Positions 33,163-42,373 of a stretch of DNA of 42,800 nucleotides are shown here, piece after piece. The notes beneath the pieces are model-generated. The model was given only the letters and a program-made list of their open reading frames with translations, was not told where the DNA came from and ran no database searches. Numbering within the stretch: position 1 is the stretch's first letter; each line of letters starts with the position of its first letter. The position numbers and the translations under genes were made by a program. Source of the stretch: Lysobacterales bacterium (GTDB taxonomy: Bacteria > Pseudomonadota > Gammaproteobacteria > Xanthomonadales > Xanthomonadaceae); the NCBI GenBank assembly GCA_017302035.1, contig JAFLEA010000020.1, forward strand, positions 1-42,800. Direction: 5' to 3'.

Positions 33163-33468
33163 TCATCGCGTGGGTTTCCAGTTGGATCGCGAGGGGAACA
33201 CGCGCTCGATCTCCACCGTGTTGCCATCGCGCCGGTAGAGGATCACGAACAGGCCGTCGCCGGTGGGGTACAGGCGCGAATCGGGCAGCGGGCCTTGCAG
33301 GTAGGTGGCCACGCCATCGAGGGCGTCGCCTTCGGCTTCGATGCGGTCATCGCGATCCAGGGCGGCGGCATACACCTGCGGGTCGGAGGCGTCGATGGCG
33401 CGATCCAGTGCCCGGGCGAGCAAACCGGCACGGTCATCGAGCGCGGTTTGCTTCCATGCCACCGTCAT
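33163..33468 (-). CDS. RelE/ParE-superfamily toxin
   Basis: 101 residues from ATG 33468. The start MTVAWKQTALDDRAGLLARAL and the end SRLYPTGDGLFVILYRRDGN, then TVEIERVFPSRSNW match the ParE/RelE-like toxin fold (helical hairpin, then a sheet ending in a basic strand). In the family such toxins poison gyrase or cut mRNA on the ribosome. Which applies is not clear. It follows its putative antitoxin by 12 bases, in the usual antitoxin-first order. It is likely one operon under the promoter near 33960-33990. Confidence 0.85.
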   Translation of the reverse strand: MTVAWKQTALDDRAGLLARALDRAIDASDPQVYAAALDRDDRIEAEGDALDGVATYLQGPLPDSRLYPTGDGLFVILYRRDGNTVEIERVFPSRSNWKPTR

Positions 33469-33480
33469 GCGCGGGCGCCC

Positions 33481-33942
33481 TCAGTCTTGCAGCGCGGCAT
33501 CAAGCCGCGCCCGCTGCGCGGCCTTGATGGCATCCATGTGCCGCCTGGCTTCGGCACTGGACAGTGCGGAGCGGGTGTCTGCACGCGCTTCCAGCACGCC
33601 TTCGCGCAGGAGCGCGGCATAGCGTGCGTCGGCGTCCTTCTGCTTCATGGCGGCGGAGCGGTCGGGCCGCTGCCGGGTGCCGGCCGCGCTGGGGGCGTCC
33701 CATCGCGCGGCATCCACGCGCAGCATGTCCAGGCGAACGCCCAGCTCACGCAGCACCTTCAGTGCGCTCTCGAAGGTACCGAAGCGGCGCGGCTCGTTGC
33801 CCTTGGTGGCCAGCACGCGGGCTTGATTGTGGGTTTGCAGCTGCACGGCCCAGCCGCCGGGCTGGCCGATCACTTCGGCCTGCGTGACGGCACCGGCATC
33901 CACCAGCTCGCGGGCGGTGGCCAGTTTGACGAGATCGGGCAT
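33481..33942 (-). CDS. Putative antitoxin of the RelE/ParE pair
   Basis: About 153 residues, starting MPDLVKLATARELVDAG. An ATG seven codons upstream (MIRTESAM) is possible but lies within the repeats thought to be the operator. The N-terminal half (GAVTQAEVIGQPGGWAVQLQ, then RRFGTFESALKVLRELG) looks like a small DNA-binding or partition-like domain. The C-terminal half is highly charged and helical (ARYAALLREGVLEARADTRS) and may wrap the toxin. Pairing is inferred from position, spacing and this layout. It is longer than classic RelB/ParD antitoxins. Confidence 0.65.
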   Translation of the reverse strand: MPDLVKLATARELVDAGAVTQAEVIGQPGGWAVQLQTHNQARVLATKGNEPRRFGTFESALKVLRELGVRLDMLRVDAARWDAPSAAGTRQRPDRSAAMKQKDADARYAALLREGVLEARADTRSALSSAEARRHMDAIKAAQRARLDAALQD

Positions 33943-33960
33943 GGCGGACTCCGTTCTTAT

Positions 33961-33987
33961 CATTAACTGGATTCACAATACCATTAA
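33961..33987 (-). promoter_or_regulatory. Direct repeats upstream of the toxin-antitoxin operon
   Basis: CATTAA occurs at 33961-33966 and 33982-33987, exactly 21 bases (two helical turns) apart, in an AT-rich stretch just before the antitoxin start. This is the usual place for an autoregulatory operator of a toxin-antitoxin operon. Confidence 0.45.
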
Positions 33988-34118
33988 TCAGGACGGCACT
34001 TCCAACCCCTTCCACTGCACGAGATTCAGCCGCTTCAACGCCGGTCCATCCGGGTTCCTTTCGCCCGACTCCCATTGACGGCATGCCCCAGTGCTGCCTG
34101 GGTCGAGCCGAAAACCAT
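33988..34118 (-). pseudogene. Frameshifted remnant of an XRE/HigA-like antitoxin gene
   Basis: One frame from ATG 34118 reads MVFGSTQAALGHAV, the first helices of an XRE domain. A different frame, ending at TGA 33990-33988, reads RQWESGERNPDGPALKRLNL, then VQWKGLEVPS, the typical end of a NadS/HigA-like antitoxin. The turn-plus-recognition-helix part between them appears deleted along with the frame change. This is a decayed regulator next to an intact toxin-antitoxin pair. Just beyond it GGTGTTTTC occurs twice (34131-34139 and 34144-34152). Confidence 0.55.
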
Positions 34119-34213
34119 CGGCAAGTAGCCGGTGTTTTCCGTAGGTGTTTTCTGAGTCCCCGGCGCCGGCAAGCCCGGCTCCTGCACTGGACGGGCGCTA
34201 TCCTGTCCGCCCC

Positions 34214-34241
34214 CGCAATCCGCAATCCGCAATCCGCAATC
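34214..34241 (+). repeat. Four tandem heptamers CGCAATC before pyrE
   Basis: Exact units at 34214-34220, 34221-34227, 34228-34234 and 34235-34241, ending five bases before the pyrE ATG. They occupy the place of the ribosome binding site, and no Shine-Dalgarno sequence is visible. A TATCCT hexamer at 34199-34204 may be the -10, which would put the repeat in the 5' leader. Confidence 0.85.
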
Positions 34242-34246
34242 CGCCG

Positions 34247-34924
34247 ATGACCGACCACCGCACCCGCTTCCTGCAACTGGCCCTGGACGCCGAGGCCCTG
34301 CGCTTCGGCGAGTTCACCCTCAAGTCCGGCCGGGTCTCGCCTTACTTCTTCAACGCCGGCCGCTTCGACCACGGCGCCAGCCTCGCCGCGCTGGCCACCT
34401 GCTATGCCGATGCCATCGACGCGGCCGGGGTCGAGTTCGACCTGTTGTTCGGACCGGCCTACAAGGGCATCCCGCTGGCCACGGCGCTGGCCTGCGAATA
34501 CGCGCGCCGCGGCCGCGACCTGCCGCTGGCGTTCAACCGCAAGGAGGCCAAGGCCCACGGCGAGGGCGGCACCCTGATCGGCGCGCCGCTGGCCGGGCGC
34601 CGAGTGCTGGTGGTGGACGACGTGATCACCGCCGGCACCGCGATCCGCGAGGCGCTGGCCACGATCGCCGGCGCCGGCGGCCAGGTGGCGGGGATCGTGG
34701 TGGCGCTGGACCGGCAGGAAATCGCCTATGAACAGCGCGCCGGCGAACAGGATCGCCGCTCGGCCGCGCAGGCGGTGGCCGCCGAGGCCGGGGTGCCGGT
34801 GCTGGCGGTGGCCGGGCTGGCCGACCTGCTTGCATTCGCCGACGGAAACGACACACTGGCGCAGTACCGCGCACCGCTGCAGGCCTACCGCGCCCGCTAC
34901 GGTTGCCAACCGAGGGCCGACTGA
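34247..34924 (+). CDS. pyrE: Orotate phosphoribosyltransferase
   Basis: 225 residues from ATG 34247. It makes OMP from orotate and PRPP in pyrimidine synthesis. Family features: FGEFTLKSGRVSPYFFNAG, LLFGPAYKGIPLA, AFNRKEAKAHGEGGTLIG and the PRPP-binding loop RRVLVVDDVITAGTAIREAL. The earlier in-frame sequence lacks homology, so this ATG is the start despite the missing ribosome binding site. It is the first backbone gene after the accessory island. The DUF4124-type gene follows by 15 bases. Confidence 0.96.
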   Translation: MTDHRTRFLQLALDAEALRFGEFTLKSGRVSPYFFNAGRFDHGASLAALATCYADAIDAAGVEFDLLFGPAYKGIPLATALACEYARRGRDLPLAFNRKEAKAHGEGGTLIGAPLAGRRVLVVDDVITAGTAIREALATIAGAGGQVAGIVVALDRQEIAYEQRAGEQDRRSAAQAVAAEAGVPVLAVAGLADLLAFADGNDTLAQYRAPLQAYRARYGCQPRAD

Positions 34925-34939
34925 CAGCAGGGGGCTGCC

Positions 34940-35635
34940 GTGACGCCAGTGAAGACGATGCTGGGACCGGTGCTGGTCGCGTTGACGGCCGGGGTGGTGC
35001 TGCCTGCGGCCGCGCAGGACCAAGCCGCGCCGAAGAAGAAGCTGTACTGCTGGAACCAGAACGGCCAGCGCACCTGCGCCGACTCGCTGCCACCGGAGGC
35101 GATCTCCGCCGCGCGCGAGGAGATCAACGTCGAAAGCGGCATGCGCACCGGCGAGGTGCAGCGCGCGCTCAGCGACGAGGAGCGCGCCGCGCAGGCCGAA
35201 GCCGAGGCCCGGCGCCGCACCGAGGCGCTGGCGGCCGAGACCCGGCGTCGCACCGACCAGGCCATGCTCACCTCGTTCCAGACCGAGGACGAGCTGCGCC
35301 GGGTGTTCTCCGAGCGGATCAACCTGGTCGACAACAGCATCAACACCGCCCGCTACAACGTGGCCAGCCTGCGCGAGGGCCTGGTCACCCTGCTGCGCAC
35401 CGCCGGCGAACGCGAGCTGGCCGGCAAGCAAGTGCCGGAGAAGATCGCCACCGACATCCGTGTGCGGCATGCGCAACTGCGCTACCACACCGCCCTGCAG
35501 GGCAGCTTCGAGCGCCAACGCGCCGAGCTGGAGGTGGAGATCGAGGACATCCTGCAGCGCTATCGCGACCTGCGGACCAACGACGCACCCGGCGCGCGGG
35601 CGGCGCTGGGCGTGCCGCCGGCGCCGCGGCAATAG
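34940..35635 (+). CDS. Periplasmic DUF4124-type coiled-coil protein
   Basis: 231 residues from GTG 34940, with GGGG upstream. A signal peptide (MLGPVLVALTAGVVLPAAAQ) leads to a short DUF4124-like motif, KKLYCWNQNGQRTCADSLPP, with two Cys. The rest is mostly helical and charged, with runs such as ERAAQAEAEARRRTEALAAE predicted to form coiled coil. The function is unknown. It may be cotranscribed with pyrE but has no obvious link to it. A similar gene is common near pyrE and algC in xanthomonads, as I recall. Confidence 0.8.
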   Translation: MTPVKTMLGPVLVALTAGVVLPAAAQDQAAPKKKLYCWNQNGQRTCADSLPPEAISAAREEINVESGMRTGEVQRALSDEERAAQAEAEARRRTEALAAETRRRTDQAMLTSFQTEDELRRVFSERINLVDNSINTARYNVASLREGLVTLLRTAGERELAGKQVPEKIATDIRVRHAQLRYHTALQGSFERQRAELEVEIEDILQRYRDLRTNDAPGARAALGVPPAPRQ

Positions 35636-35699
35636 CGCCGACCGCCGCAGGGCCGGTTGCTCGGTCGGCGGCTCTTCGACCCCCGCGGGCAAGCTGCAG

Positions 35700-35728
35700 G
35701 CCTGCCGCCGGCGCTACCGGCGGCAGGC
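35700..35728. terminator. Terminator hairpin between DUF4124-type gene and algC
   Basis: GCCTGCCGCCGG (35700-35711), loop CGCTA, CCGGCGGCAGGC (35717-35728): a perfect 12-bp stem 14 bases from the algC stop, between convergent genes. There is no T-run. Confidence 0.8.
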
Positions 35729-35741
35729 CCGGGATCGCTTG

Positions 35742-38060
35742 TCAGAAGTCCAGCGCGGCATCCGGCAACAGGACGCGCAGTTGCTCGCGGTAGAGGTCCT
35801 TGATCCGCTGCAGCGAGGCCTCGTCGTCGGCCTCGAAGCGCAGTACCAGCACCGGGGTGGTGTTGGAGGCGCGCAGCAGGCCCCAGCCGTGGTTCCAGTC
35901 CGCGCGCAGCCCGTCGATGGTGGTCAGGCGCGCGCCGGCGAACGGTGCGTCCTCGGCCTGCGCGGCACGGGCGAACTGCGCCACCAGCTCGTGCGGGCTG
36001 CCTTCGACCGGCACCTTGATCTCCGGCGTGGCCACGCTCTCGGGCAACTCTTCCAGCACTTCCGACGGGGTTTCCATGCGCCCGGCCAGGATCTCCAGCA
36101 GGCGCGCGGCCGAATACAGGCCGTCGTCGAAGCCGTACCAGCGCTCGCGGAAGAAGAAGTGGCCGCTCATCTCGCCGGCCAGCTCGGCCTCGGTCTCGCG
36201 CATCTTGGCCTTGATCAGCGAATGCCCGGTCTTCCACATCAGCGGGCTGCCGCCCTGGCGCAGCACGTAGTCGGACAGCTTGCCGGTGCACTTGACGTCG
36301 TAGATCACCAGCGCGCCGGGGTTGCGTTGCAGCACGTCGGCGGCGAACAGCATCAGCAGCCGGTCCGGGAACACCATCTTGCCTTCCTTGGTCACCACGC
36401 CCAGGCGGTCGCCATCGCCGTCGAAGGCCAGGCCCAGGTCGGCGTCGAAGCGCTTGACCATCTGCACCAGGTCCTCGAGGTTGTGCGGTTCGCTCGGGTC
36501 CGGGTGGTGGTTGGGGAAGCTGCCATCGACCTCGCAGTACAGCGGGATCACCTCGGCGCCGATCGCCTCCAGCAGGCGCGGGGCGATGTCGCCGGCAACA
36601 CCATTGCCGGCATCGACCACCACCTTCAACGGGCGCTCCATCTGCACGTCGTCGGCGATCCGGCGGATGTAGTCCTCGTCCACCGCCTGCTGGGTCAGCG
36701 AACCGGCGCTGGGTGCGGCCAGCAGGCGGCCTTCGCGGATGCGCTCGCACAGGTCCTGGATCGCGTCGCCGGACAGGGTCTCGCCGCCGACCACGATCTT
36801 GAAGCCGTTGTAGTCCGGCGGGTTGTGGCTGCCGGTCACTGCCACACCGCTCCCGGCACGCAGGTGGTAGGCGGCGAAGTACACCACCGGGGTCGGCACC
36901 ATGCCCACGTCGATCACGTTGCGGCCGGCCTTGCGCAGGCCTTCGATCAGGCCGCCGGCCAGCTCCGGTCCGGACAGGCGCCCGTCGCGGCCGACCACGA
37001 TGTCGGTCAGGCCCTTCTCGGCCATCACGTTGCCGATCGCCTGGCCGATCCAGGCGGCGACCTGCGGGGTCAGCTCGCGGCCGACCACGCCGCGGATGTC
37101 GTAGGCGCGGAAGATGCCCGGTTCCAGTGCGGTCTCCACGGCCGCGGGCACCACCCGGACCGGCGCGACTTGCGGCGCGGCGTCCTGCGCGCTCTTGAGG
37201 GTCTCACCCAGGGTGAGCACCTCCTCCTCGGCCGCGGCGACGGCCGGCTTGCGCCGCAGTTGCGGCAGCTTGCCCTGGACCAGCAGCAGGACCAGCGCCG
37301 CCAGCGCCAGCAGTACCCCGGCGACCACCAGGCATGCGATCGCCCCCAGCCCGAACGGACCGCGAGCCACGTCGGTGACCGCCGCCGCCACACGCAGGCC
37401 GGTCTTGCCAACGTCGCGGGACAGCATGTCGGCGGTGCCGGCGAGCGCGGCATCGCCGCGCTCGGTCATGTTGTAGCCGCCCTGGCGCAGGGCCAGGTAG
37501 GCGCCGGCGGGCACCGCCGCCTGTTCCAGGCCGGCGGTCAGCGGCGCCAGCGGCAGGCGCACGTAGACCACCGCGGGCGCTCCACCCAGGGTCACGGGCG
37601 CGGCCACGCCCAAGCGCGGCGCGCCCTCGTCGCGCACCACCATGGCCACGGCCGCATCGTTGTCGATGGCCTTCTCCAGCAGACCCAGGCGGGCATAGCC
37701 GAAAGCAGCGGCGTCGGCATAGGCAGCGTCCAGGTCGGTCTCCAGGACCTGCGCATGCTCGGCGCCGGTCCAGCCAGCCAGCAGCGCGGACGCCACGGCC
37801 GCGGCATCACCGGCGGCCAGGGCAGCCTTGACCTCGGTGCCCTCCAGGCGCTGCTGCAAGGCATCCGTCTGCACGGCGACGGCCTCGGCGGCGGCCGCCG
37901 CGACCTGGTCGCGTACCGTCGTCAGCTGGGTCTCGCGCGCGTCGGCGCGCCACTGGGTCACACCACTCCAGCCGAACCACGCCGCCAGCAGCACCAGCAG
38001 CCCTGCCACCAGCGGCGCGGCACGCTTGATCTGCGCCTGCGGCAACCGTCCTGAATCCAT
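35742..38060 (-). CDS. algC: Phosphomannomutase/phosphoglucomutase with N-terminal membrane and periplasmic domain
   Basis: 772 residues from ATG 38060, with GGAGGAG upstream. The C-terminal part (about 315-772) is the alpha-D-phosphohexomutase: phosphoserine loop VTGSHNPPDYNGFK, metal loop FDGDGDRLGVV, sugar-binding GEMSGHFFF and phosphate-binding RASNTTPVLVL. It converts Man-6-P or Glc-6-P to the 1-phosphates for LPS and exopolysaccharide (XanA/AlgC role). Residues 1-300 add a span (APLVAGLLVLLAAWFGW), about 200 periplasmic residues and a second span (GAIACLVVAGVLLALAALVLLLV). This recalls a sensor module anchoring the enzyme to the membrane. Long AlgC forms are known in Pseudomonas. The ligand of the extra part is unknown. 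Confidence 0.92.
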   Translation of the reverse strand: MDSGRLPQAQIKRAAPLVAGLLVLLAAWFGWSGVTQWRADARETQLTTVRDQVAAAAAEAVAVQTDALQQRLEGTEVKAALAAGDAAAVASALLAGWTGAEHAQVLETDLDAAYADAAAFGYARLGLLEKAIDNDAAVAMVVRDEGAPRLGVAAPVTLGGAPAVVYVRLPLAPLTAGLEQAAVPAGAYLALRQGGYNMTERGDAALAGTADMLSRDVGKTGLRVAAAVTDVARGPFGLGAIACLVVAGVLLALAALVLLLVQGKLPQLRRKPAVAAAEEEVLTLGETLKSAQDAAPQVAPVRVVPAAVETALEPGIFRAYDIRGVVGRELTPQVAAWIGQAIGNVMAEKGLTDIVVGRDGRLSGPELAGGLIEGLRKAGRNVIDVGMVPTPVVYFAAYHLRAGSGVAVTGSHNPPDYNGFKIVVGGETLSGDAIQDLCERIREGRLLAAPSAGSLTQQAVDEDYIRRIADDVQMERPLKVVVDAGNGVAGDIAPRLLEAIGAEVIPLYCEVDGSFPNHHPDPSEPHNLEDLVQMVKRFDADLGLAFDGDGDRLGVVTKEGKMVFPDRLLMLFAADVLQRNPGALVIYDVKCTGKLSDYVLRQGGSPLMWKTGHSLIKAKMRETEAELAGEMSGHFFFRERWYGFDDGLYSAARLLEILAGRMETPSEVLEELPESVATPEIKVPVEGSPHELVAQFARAAQAEDAPFAGARLTTIDGLRADWNHGWGLLRASNTTPVLVLRFEADDEASLQRIKDLYREQLRVLLPDAALDF

Positions 38061-38085
38061 CTGGCTCTCCTCCCCTCGTCCCCTG

Positions 38086-38553
38086 TCAGCGTACGCCGGT
38101 ATGGCCGAAGCCCCCTTCGCCCCGGGCGCTGGTGGCGAAAGTATCCACCACCTTCAGCTTCGCACGCACGATCGGTGCCACTACCAGCTGGGCGATGCGG
38201 TCGCCGGGCTGGATGGTGAATGCCTCGCGGCCGCGGTTCCACACGCTGATCAGCAGCGGGCCCTGGTAATCGGCGTCGATCAGGCCGGTGCCGTTGCCCA
38301 GCACGATGCCATGGCGATGGCCCAGCCCGGAGCGCGGCAGGACCAGCGCGCACAGGCCCGGATCGGCGACGTGGATGGACAGGCCGCTGGGCACCAGCGC
38401 GGCATCGCCCGGGTGCAGCACCAGTTCGGTTTCCAGCGCCGCGCGCAGGTCCATGCCGGCGCTGGCGGCGGTGGCGTACTCGGGCAGCGGCCAGCTGTCG
38501 CCGAAGCGCGGGTCGAGCAGGCGCACTTCCAGTTCATGGGTGGCGGCGCTCAT
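38086..38553 (-). CDS. dut: dUTP diphosphatase
   Basis: 155 residues, trimeric dUTPase family. The five motifs are visible in order: [57 protein letters not shown] and the C-terminal arm GEGGFGHTG. It removes dUTP and supplies dUMP for dTMP synthesis. Start ATG 38553 overlaps the coaBC stop by four bases. It lies 25 bases upstream of algC on the same strand, so coaBC-dut-algC is probably one operon. Confidence 0.96.
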   Translation of the reverse strand: MSAATHELEVRLLDPRFGDSWPLPEYATAASAGMDLRAALETELVLHPGDAALVPSGLSIHVADPGLCALVLPRSGLGHRHGIVLGNGTGLIDADYQGPLLISVWNRGREAFTIQPGDRIAQLVVAPIVRAKLKVVDTFATSARGEGGFGHTGVR

Positions 38554-39800
38554 CGCGTGTCTCCGCGCAGCCGCTCGGCGACCAGGTGGACCAGGTCGTC
38601 GGCCAGGCGCAGCTTCGGCGCCGGCGGGAAGTCGCGCTCGCCGCCGGGCCAGTAGGCGGTCATGGCGTTGTCGTCGCTTTCGAAGCCGGCGCCGGGCACG
38701 CCGACCCGGTTGGCCACGATCAGGTCCAGGCGCTTGGCCACCAGCTTGCTGCGGGCATAGTCGGCGATGTTGTCGGTCTCGGCGGCGAAGCCGACCACCA
38801 GTTTCAGGCCGGCGTCGTGGCGGTCGGCGATCTCGGACAGGATGTCGGGCGTGCGCACCAGGTCCACGGCCAGGGTCTGGCCGCCCGCGGTCTTCTTGAT
38901 CTTGTTCGGCGAATACGCACGCGGGGTGTAGTCGGCCACCGCCGCCGCGCCGATGTAGATGTCGGCCGGCAGCGCCGCGGCCACCGCGTCGCGCATCTGC
39001 GCGGCCGAGCGCACGTCCACGCGCCGCACTCCCGGCGGGGTGGCCAGGTGCACCGGGCCGGCGACCAGCACCACCTGCGCACCCTGGCGTGCGGCGCTGG
39101 CGGCGACCGCGAAGCCCATCTTGCCGCTGCTGCGGTTGCCCAGGTAACGCACCGGGTCCAGGTCTTCGTAGGTCGGGCCGGCGCTGACCACCACCTTCAG
39201 ACCCTGCAGCAGGCCGGGGGGGGCGGTTGCGGTTGCAGGCACGGCGAAGGCCGCAAGTTCGACGACGATCGCGTCAGGTTCGCGCAGGCGGCCCGGACCG
39301 GACTCGCCTTCGGCCAAGGGACCGTCGTCCGGGCCGATCACCTGCACCCCGCGCGAACGCAGCAGGGCGACGTTGGCAACGGTGGCCGGGTGTTGCCACA
39401 TGCGGTGGTTCATCGCCGGGACTACCGCCAGCGGCGCGGTCGAGGCCAGGCACAGGGTAGTGACGAGATCGTCGGCCTGGCCGTGGGCCAGCCGCGCCAG
39501 CAGGTCGGCGGTGGCCGGGGCGACCACGATCCGCTCGGCCCAGCGCGCCAGCTCCAGGTGGCCCATCGCCTGCTCGGCGCCCTCGTCCCACAGGGTGGTG
39601 CGTGCCGGATGCCCGGACAGGGCCTGGAAGCTGAGCGGGGTGACGAAGCGCTGGGCGCCGGCGGTCATCGCCACCTGCACCGCCGCACCGGCATCGCGCA
39701 GGCGCCGCACCAGTTCCAGCGCCTTGTAGGCGGCGATGCCGCCGCCCACGCACAACAGGATCCGTTGCCCTTGGAGCGGGCCGCTGGCCGGGACACTCAC
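38550..39800 (-). CDS. coaBC: Bifunctional phosphopantothenoylcysteine decarboxylase / synthetase
   Basis: 416 residues from GTG 39800. The N-terminal FMN-dependent CoaC half has [30 protein letters not shown] and [12 protein letters not shown]. The CoaB half starts near [20 protein letters not shown], with [20 protein letters not shown] and SPNKIKK for CTP use. It makes 4'-phosphopantetheine precursor for CoA in two steps. The gene diverges from radC with 96 bases between the starts, so promoters for both lie at 39801-39896. The pairing coaBC-dut is very common in proteobacteria. Confidence 0.95.
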   Translation of the reverse strand: MSVPASGPLQGQRILLCVGGGIAAYKALELVRRLRDAGAAVQVAMTAGAQRFVTPLSFQALSGHPARTTLWDEGAEQAMGHLELARWAERIVVAPATADLLARLAHGQADDLVTTLCLASTAPLAVVPAMNHRMWQHPATVANVALLRSRGVQVIGPDDGPLAEGESGPGRLREPDAIVVELAAFAVPATATAPPGLLQGLKVVVSAGPTYEDLDPVRYLGNRSSGKMGFAVAASAARQGAQVVLVAGPVHLATPPGVRRVDVRSAAQMRDAVAAALPADIYIGAAAVADYTPRAYSPNKIKKTAGGQTLAVDLVRTPDILSEIADRHDAGLKLVVGFAAETDNIADYARSKLVAKRLDLIVANRVGVPGAGFESDDNAMTAYWPGGERDFPPAPKLRLADDLVHLVAERLRGDTR

Positions 39801-39896
39801 CCTGGGGTTTTCCTACGCCGGACGGGGCGACCAGCTTACTCCAAGCGCGCCAGCGCCCTGATGACCATCGCGCCCGCGCTCATGCACGCTGGCGCC

Positions 39897-40571
39897 ATGC
39901 GCATCCGTGAATGGCCCAGCAGCGAGCGTCCCCGCGAGAAACTCCTGCACCGCGGCCCGGCAGCGCTCTCGGATGCCGAGCTGCTGGCGATCTTCCTCGG
40001 CTCGGGACTGCCGGGCCGCGATGCGGTGCAGACCGGACGCGAACTGCTGGAAGGCCACGGCCCGCTGCGCGCGCTGCTGGACCGCGCCGCGGCCGACCTG
40101 GCCCGCCTGCCCGGCCTGGGGCCGGCCCGCGCCTGCCAGCTGGCCGCCGCGCTGGAACTGGGCAATCGCCACCTGGCCGCGGCATTGGAGCGTGGCGACG
40201 CCCTGACCGATCCGGTCGCCGCCGGCCGCTATTTCGCCCGGCGGCTGCGGCCGCGGGCGCACGAGGTGTTCGCGGTGCTGTTCCTGGACACCCGGCATCG
40301 CGCACTGGCCTTCGAGGAACTGTTCGCCGGCACCATCGATGGCGCCGAAGTGCATCCGCGCGAGGTGGTGCGGCGGGCGCTGGCGCACAACGCCGCCGCG
40401 ATCATCGTCGGCCACAACCACCCTTCCGGCTGCAGCGCTCCCTCGGCGGCCGACCGCGCGGTCACCCAACGCCTGAAACAGGCCCTGTCGCTGGTGGAGA
40501 TCCGGCTGCTGGACCATTTCGTGGTCGGCGACGGCGAGCCGGTGTCCATGGCCGCCCGTGGCCTGGTGTGA
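39897..40571 (+). CDS. radC: RadC-family JAMM-domain protein
   Basis: 224 residues from ATG 39897 ([17 protein letters not shown]). An N-terminal helix-hairpin-helix segment ([18 protein letters not shown] and [21 protein letters not shown]) precedes the JAB/JAMM metal-binding motif in [20 protein letters not shown]. Zinc ligands are the two His and a later Asp. Despite the name, a role in DNA repair has not held up, and the cellular job is unclear. Upstream in-frame ATGs exist (39861 and 39882) but family starts agree with 39897. argS follows with its own probable -10. Confidence 0.92.
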   Translation: MRIREWPSSERPREKLLHRGPAALSDAELLAIFLGSGLPGRDAVQTGRELLEGHGPLRALLDRAAADLARLPGLGPARACQLAAALELGNRHLAAALERGDALTDPVAAGRYFARRLRPRAHEVFAVLFLDTRHRALAFEELFAGTIDGAEVHPREVVRRALAHNAAAIIVGHNHPSGCSAPSAADRAVTQRLKQALSLVEIRLLDHFVVGDGEPVSMAARGLV

Positions 40572-40632
40572 GAACCGGCCCCCGCCCAAAGGAGTAAAAT
40601 GCCCGGCCGAACCGCATGAATCACCTCCCCGA

Positions 40633-42321
40633 GTGAAGACCCTCCTCCACGCCCTGGTCGCCCAAGGCATCGAAGCCCTGCGCGCCGCCGGCACCTTGCC
40701 GGCCGACGCGGCCACGCCCGACTTCGTCATCGAGCGGCCCAAGACCCGCGAGCACGGCGACTTCGCCACCAATGCGGCGATGCTGCTGGCCAAGGCCGCG
40801 CGGGGCAATCCGCGCGCGCTGGCCCAGGCGCTGGTCGCTGCGCTGCCGGCCAGCGCCGACGTGGCCCGGGTGGAGATCGCCGGCCCGGGCTTCATCAACT
40901 TCCACCTGGCCGCGGGCGCCTGGCAGCGCGAGATCGCCGCGGCGCTGAACCAGGGCACCGACTACGGCCGCAACACCTCCGGCCGCGGCCGGGTCGCCGG
41001 CGTGGAATACGTCTCGGCCAACCCGACCGGCCCGCTGCACGTGGGCCACGGCCGCGCCGCGGCGATCGGCGACTGCATCGCCCGGGTGCTCGACGCCAAC
41101 GGCTGGACGGTCAAGCGCGAGTTCTACTACAACGACGCCGGGGTGCAGATCGACAACCTGGCCCGCTCCACCCGGGCGCGCCTGCACGGGCTCAAGCCCG
41201 GCGACGCCGAGTGGCCGGCCGACGCCTACAACGGCGACTACATCCAGGACGTGGCCGACGCCTACCTGCGCGGCGACACCGTGGCGATCGAGGGCCACGC
41301 GGTGAGCGGCGCGCGCGACATCGAGGACCTCGACGCGATCCGCCGCTTCGCGGTGGCCTGGCTGCGCAACGAGCAGAACCAGGACCTGGCCGCGTTCGGC
41401 GTGGATTTCGACGTGTATTTCCTGGAGAGCTCGCTGTACGCCGACGGCAAGGTCGAGGAAACCGTGCGCGAGCTGGTCGCCAAGGGCCATGCCTACGAGG
41501 AGGGCGGCGCGCTGTGGCTGCGCACCACCGACTTCGGCGACGACAAGGACCGGGTGATGCGCAAGTCCGACGGCAGCTACACCTACTTCCTGCCGGACGT
41601 GGCCTACCACCTGAGCAAGTGGCAGCGCGGCTACGAGCGCGCGATCACCGAGCTGGGCGCCGACCACCACGGTTCGCTGGCGCGGGTGCGCGCCGGCCTG
41701 CAGGCGCTGGACGTGGGCATCCCGAAGGGCTGGCCGGAATACGTGCTGCACCAGATGGTCACGGTGATGCGCGGCGGCGAGGAAGTGAAGCTGTCCAAGC
41801 GCGCCGGCTCCTACCTGACCCTGCGCGACCTGATCGAGGAAGCCGGGCGCGACGCCACCCGCTGGTTCCTGATCGCGCGCAAGCCCGACTCGCAGCTGGT
41901 GTTCGACATCGACCTGGCGCGCCAGCAGAGCAACGACAACCCGGTGTTCTACGTGCAGTACGCGCATGCCCGCGTCGCCAGCCTGTTGCGCCAGGCCGCC
42001 GAGAAGGGCTTTTCCTACGATCAGGCCAACGCGCTGGCGAACCTGGCCAGGCTGGACGACGAAGGCTCGATCTCGCTGCTGGTGGAACTCTCGCGCTGGC
42101 CGGAAGTGGTCGAAGCGGCCGGGCAATCGCTGGAACCGCACCTGGTCGCGCAGTACCTGCGCGAACTGGCCTATGCTTTCCACACCTGGTACGCGAACAC
42201 TCCGGTGCTGGTGGAGGACGCGGACCTGCGCGATGCGCGGCTGGCGCTGGCACTGGCGGTGAGGCAGGGACTGGCCAACGGCCTGGGCTTGCTCGGCGTG
42301 GGCGCGCCGGAGCGGATGTGA
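40633..42321 (+). CDS. argS: Arginyl-tRNA synthetase
   Basis: 562 residues from GTG 40633 ([20 protein letters not shown]), the usual family length. The N-terminal add-1 domain is followed by the HIGH-type motif in [33 protein letters not shown] and the KMSKS-like [16 protein letters not shown] follow. The C-terminal DALR anticodon-binding domain includes [19 protein letters not shown]. It charges tRNA-Arg. TAAAAT at 40595-40600 is a good -10 candidate. The GTG start is preferred over upstream frames, which lack homology. Confidence 0.96.
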   Translation: MKTLLHALVAQGIEALRAAGTLPADAATPDFVIERPKTREHGDFATNAAMLLAKAARGNPRALAQALVAALPASADVARVEIAGPGFINFHLAAGAWQREIAAALNQGTDYGRNTSGRGRVAGVEYVSANPTGPLHVGHGRAAAIGDCIARVLDANGWTVKREFYYNDAGVQIDNLARSTRARLHGLKPGDAEWPADAYNGDYIQDVADAYLRGDTVAIEGHAVSGARDIEDLDAIRRFAVAWLRNEQNQDLAAFGVDFDVYFLESSLYADGKVEETVRELVAKGHAYEEGGALWLRTTDFGDDKDRVMRKSDGSYTYFLPDVAYHLSKWQRGYERAITELGADHHGSLARVRAGLQALDVGIPKGWPEYVLHQMVTVMRGGEEVKLSKRAGSYLTLRDLIEEAGRDATRWFLIARKPDSQLVFDIDLARQQSNDNPVFYVQYAHARVASLLRQAAEKGFSYDQANALANLARLDDEGSISLLVELSRWPEVVEAAGQSLEPHLVAQYLRELAYAFHTWYANTPVLVEDADLRDARLALALAVRQGLANGLGLLGVGAPERM

Positions 42322-42373
42322 CCCCCAGGACAGTGCAGCAGGCAATGGGTCGGGCGAACGGGAGAACGAGGTA

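Noticed and set aside
26279-34246. Integrative element with att sites
   Set aside because: No integrase, transposase or matching direct repeats at the two edges of the accessory region, and no tRNA at either end.
35460-38054. Long plus-strand open frame (about 860 codons) opposite algC
   Set aside because: Antisense shadow of a gene with complete catalytic motifs. It overlaps the terminator hairpin and has no plausible start.
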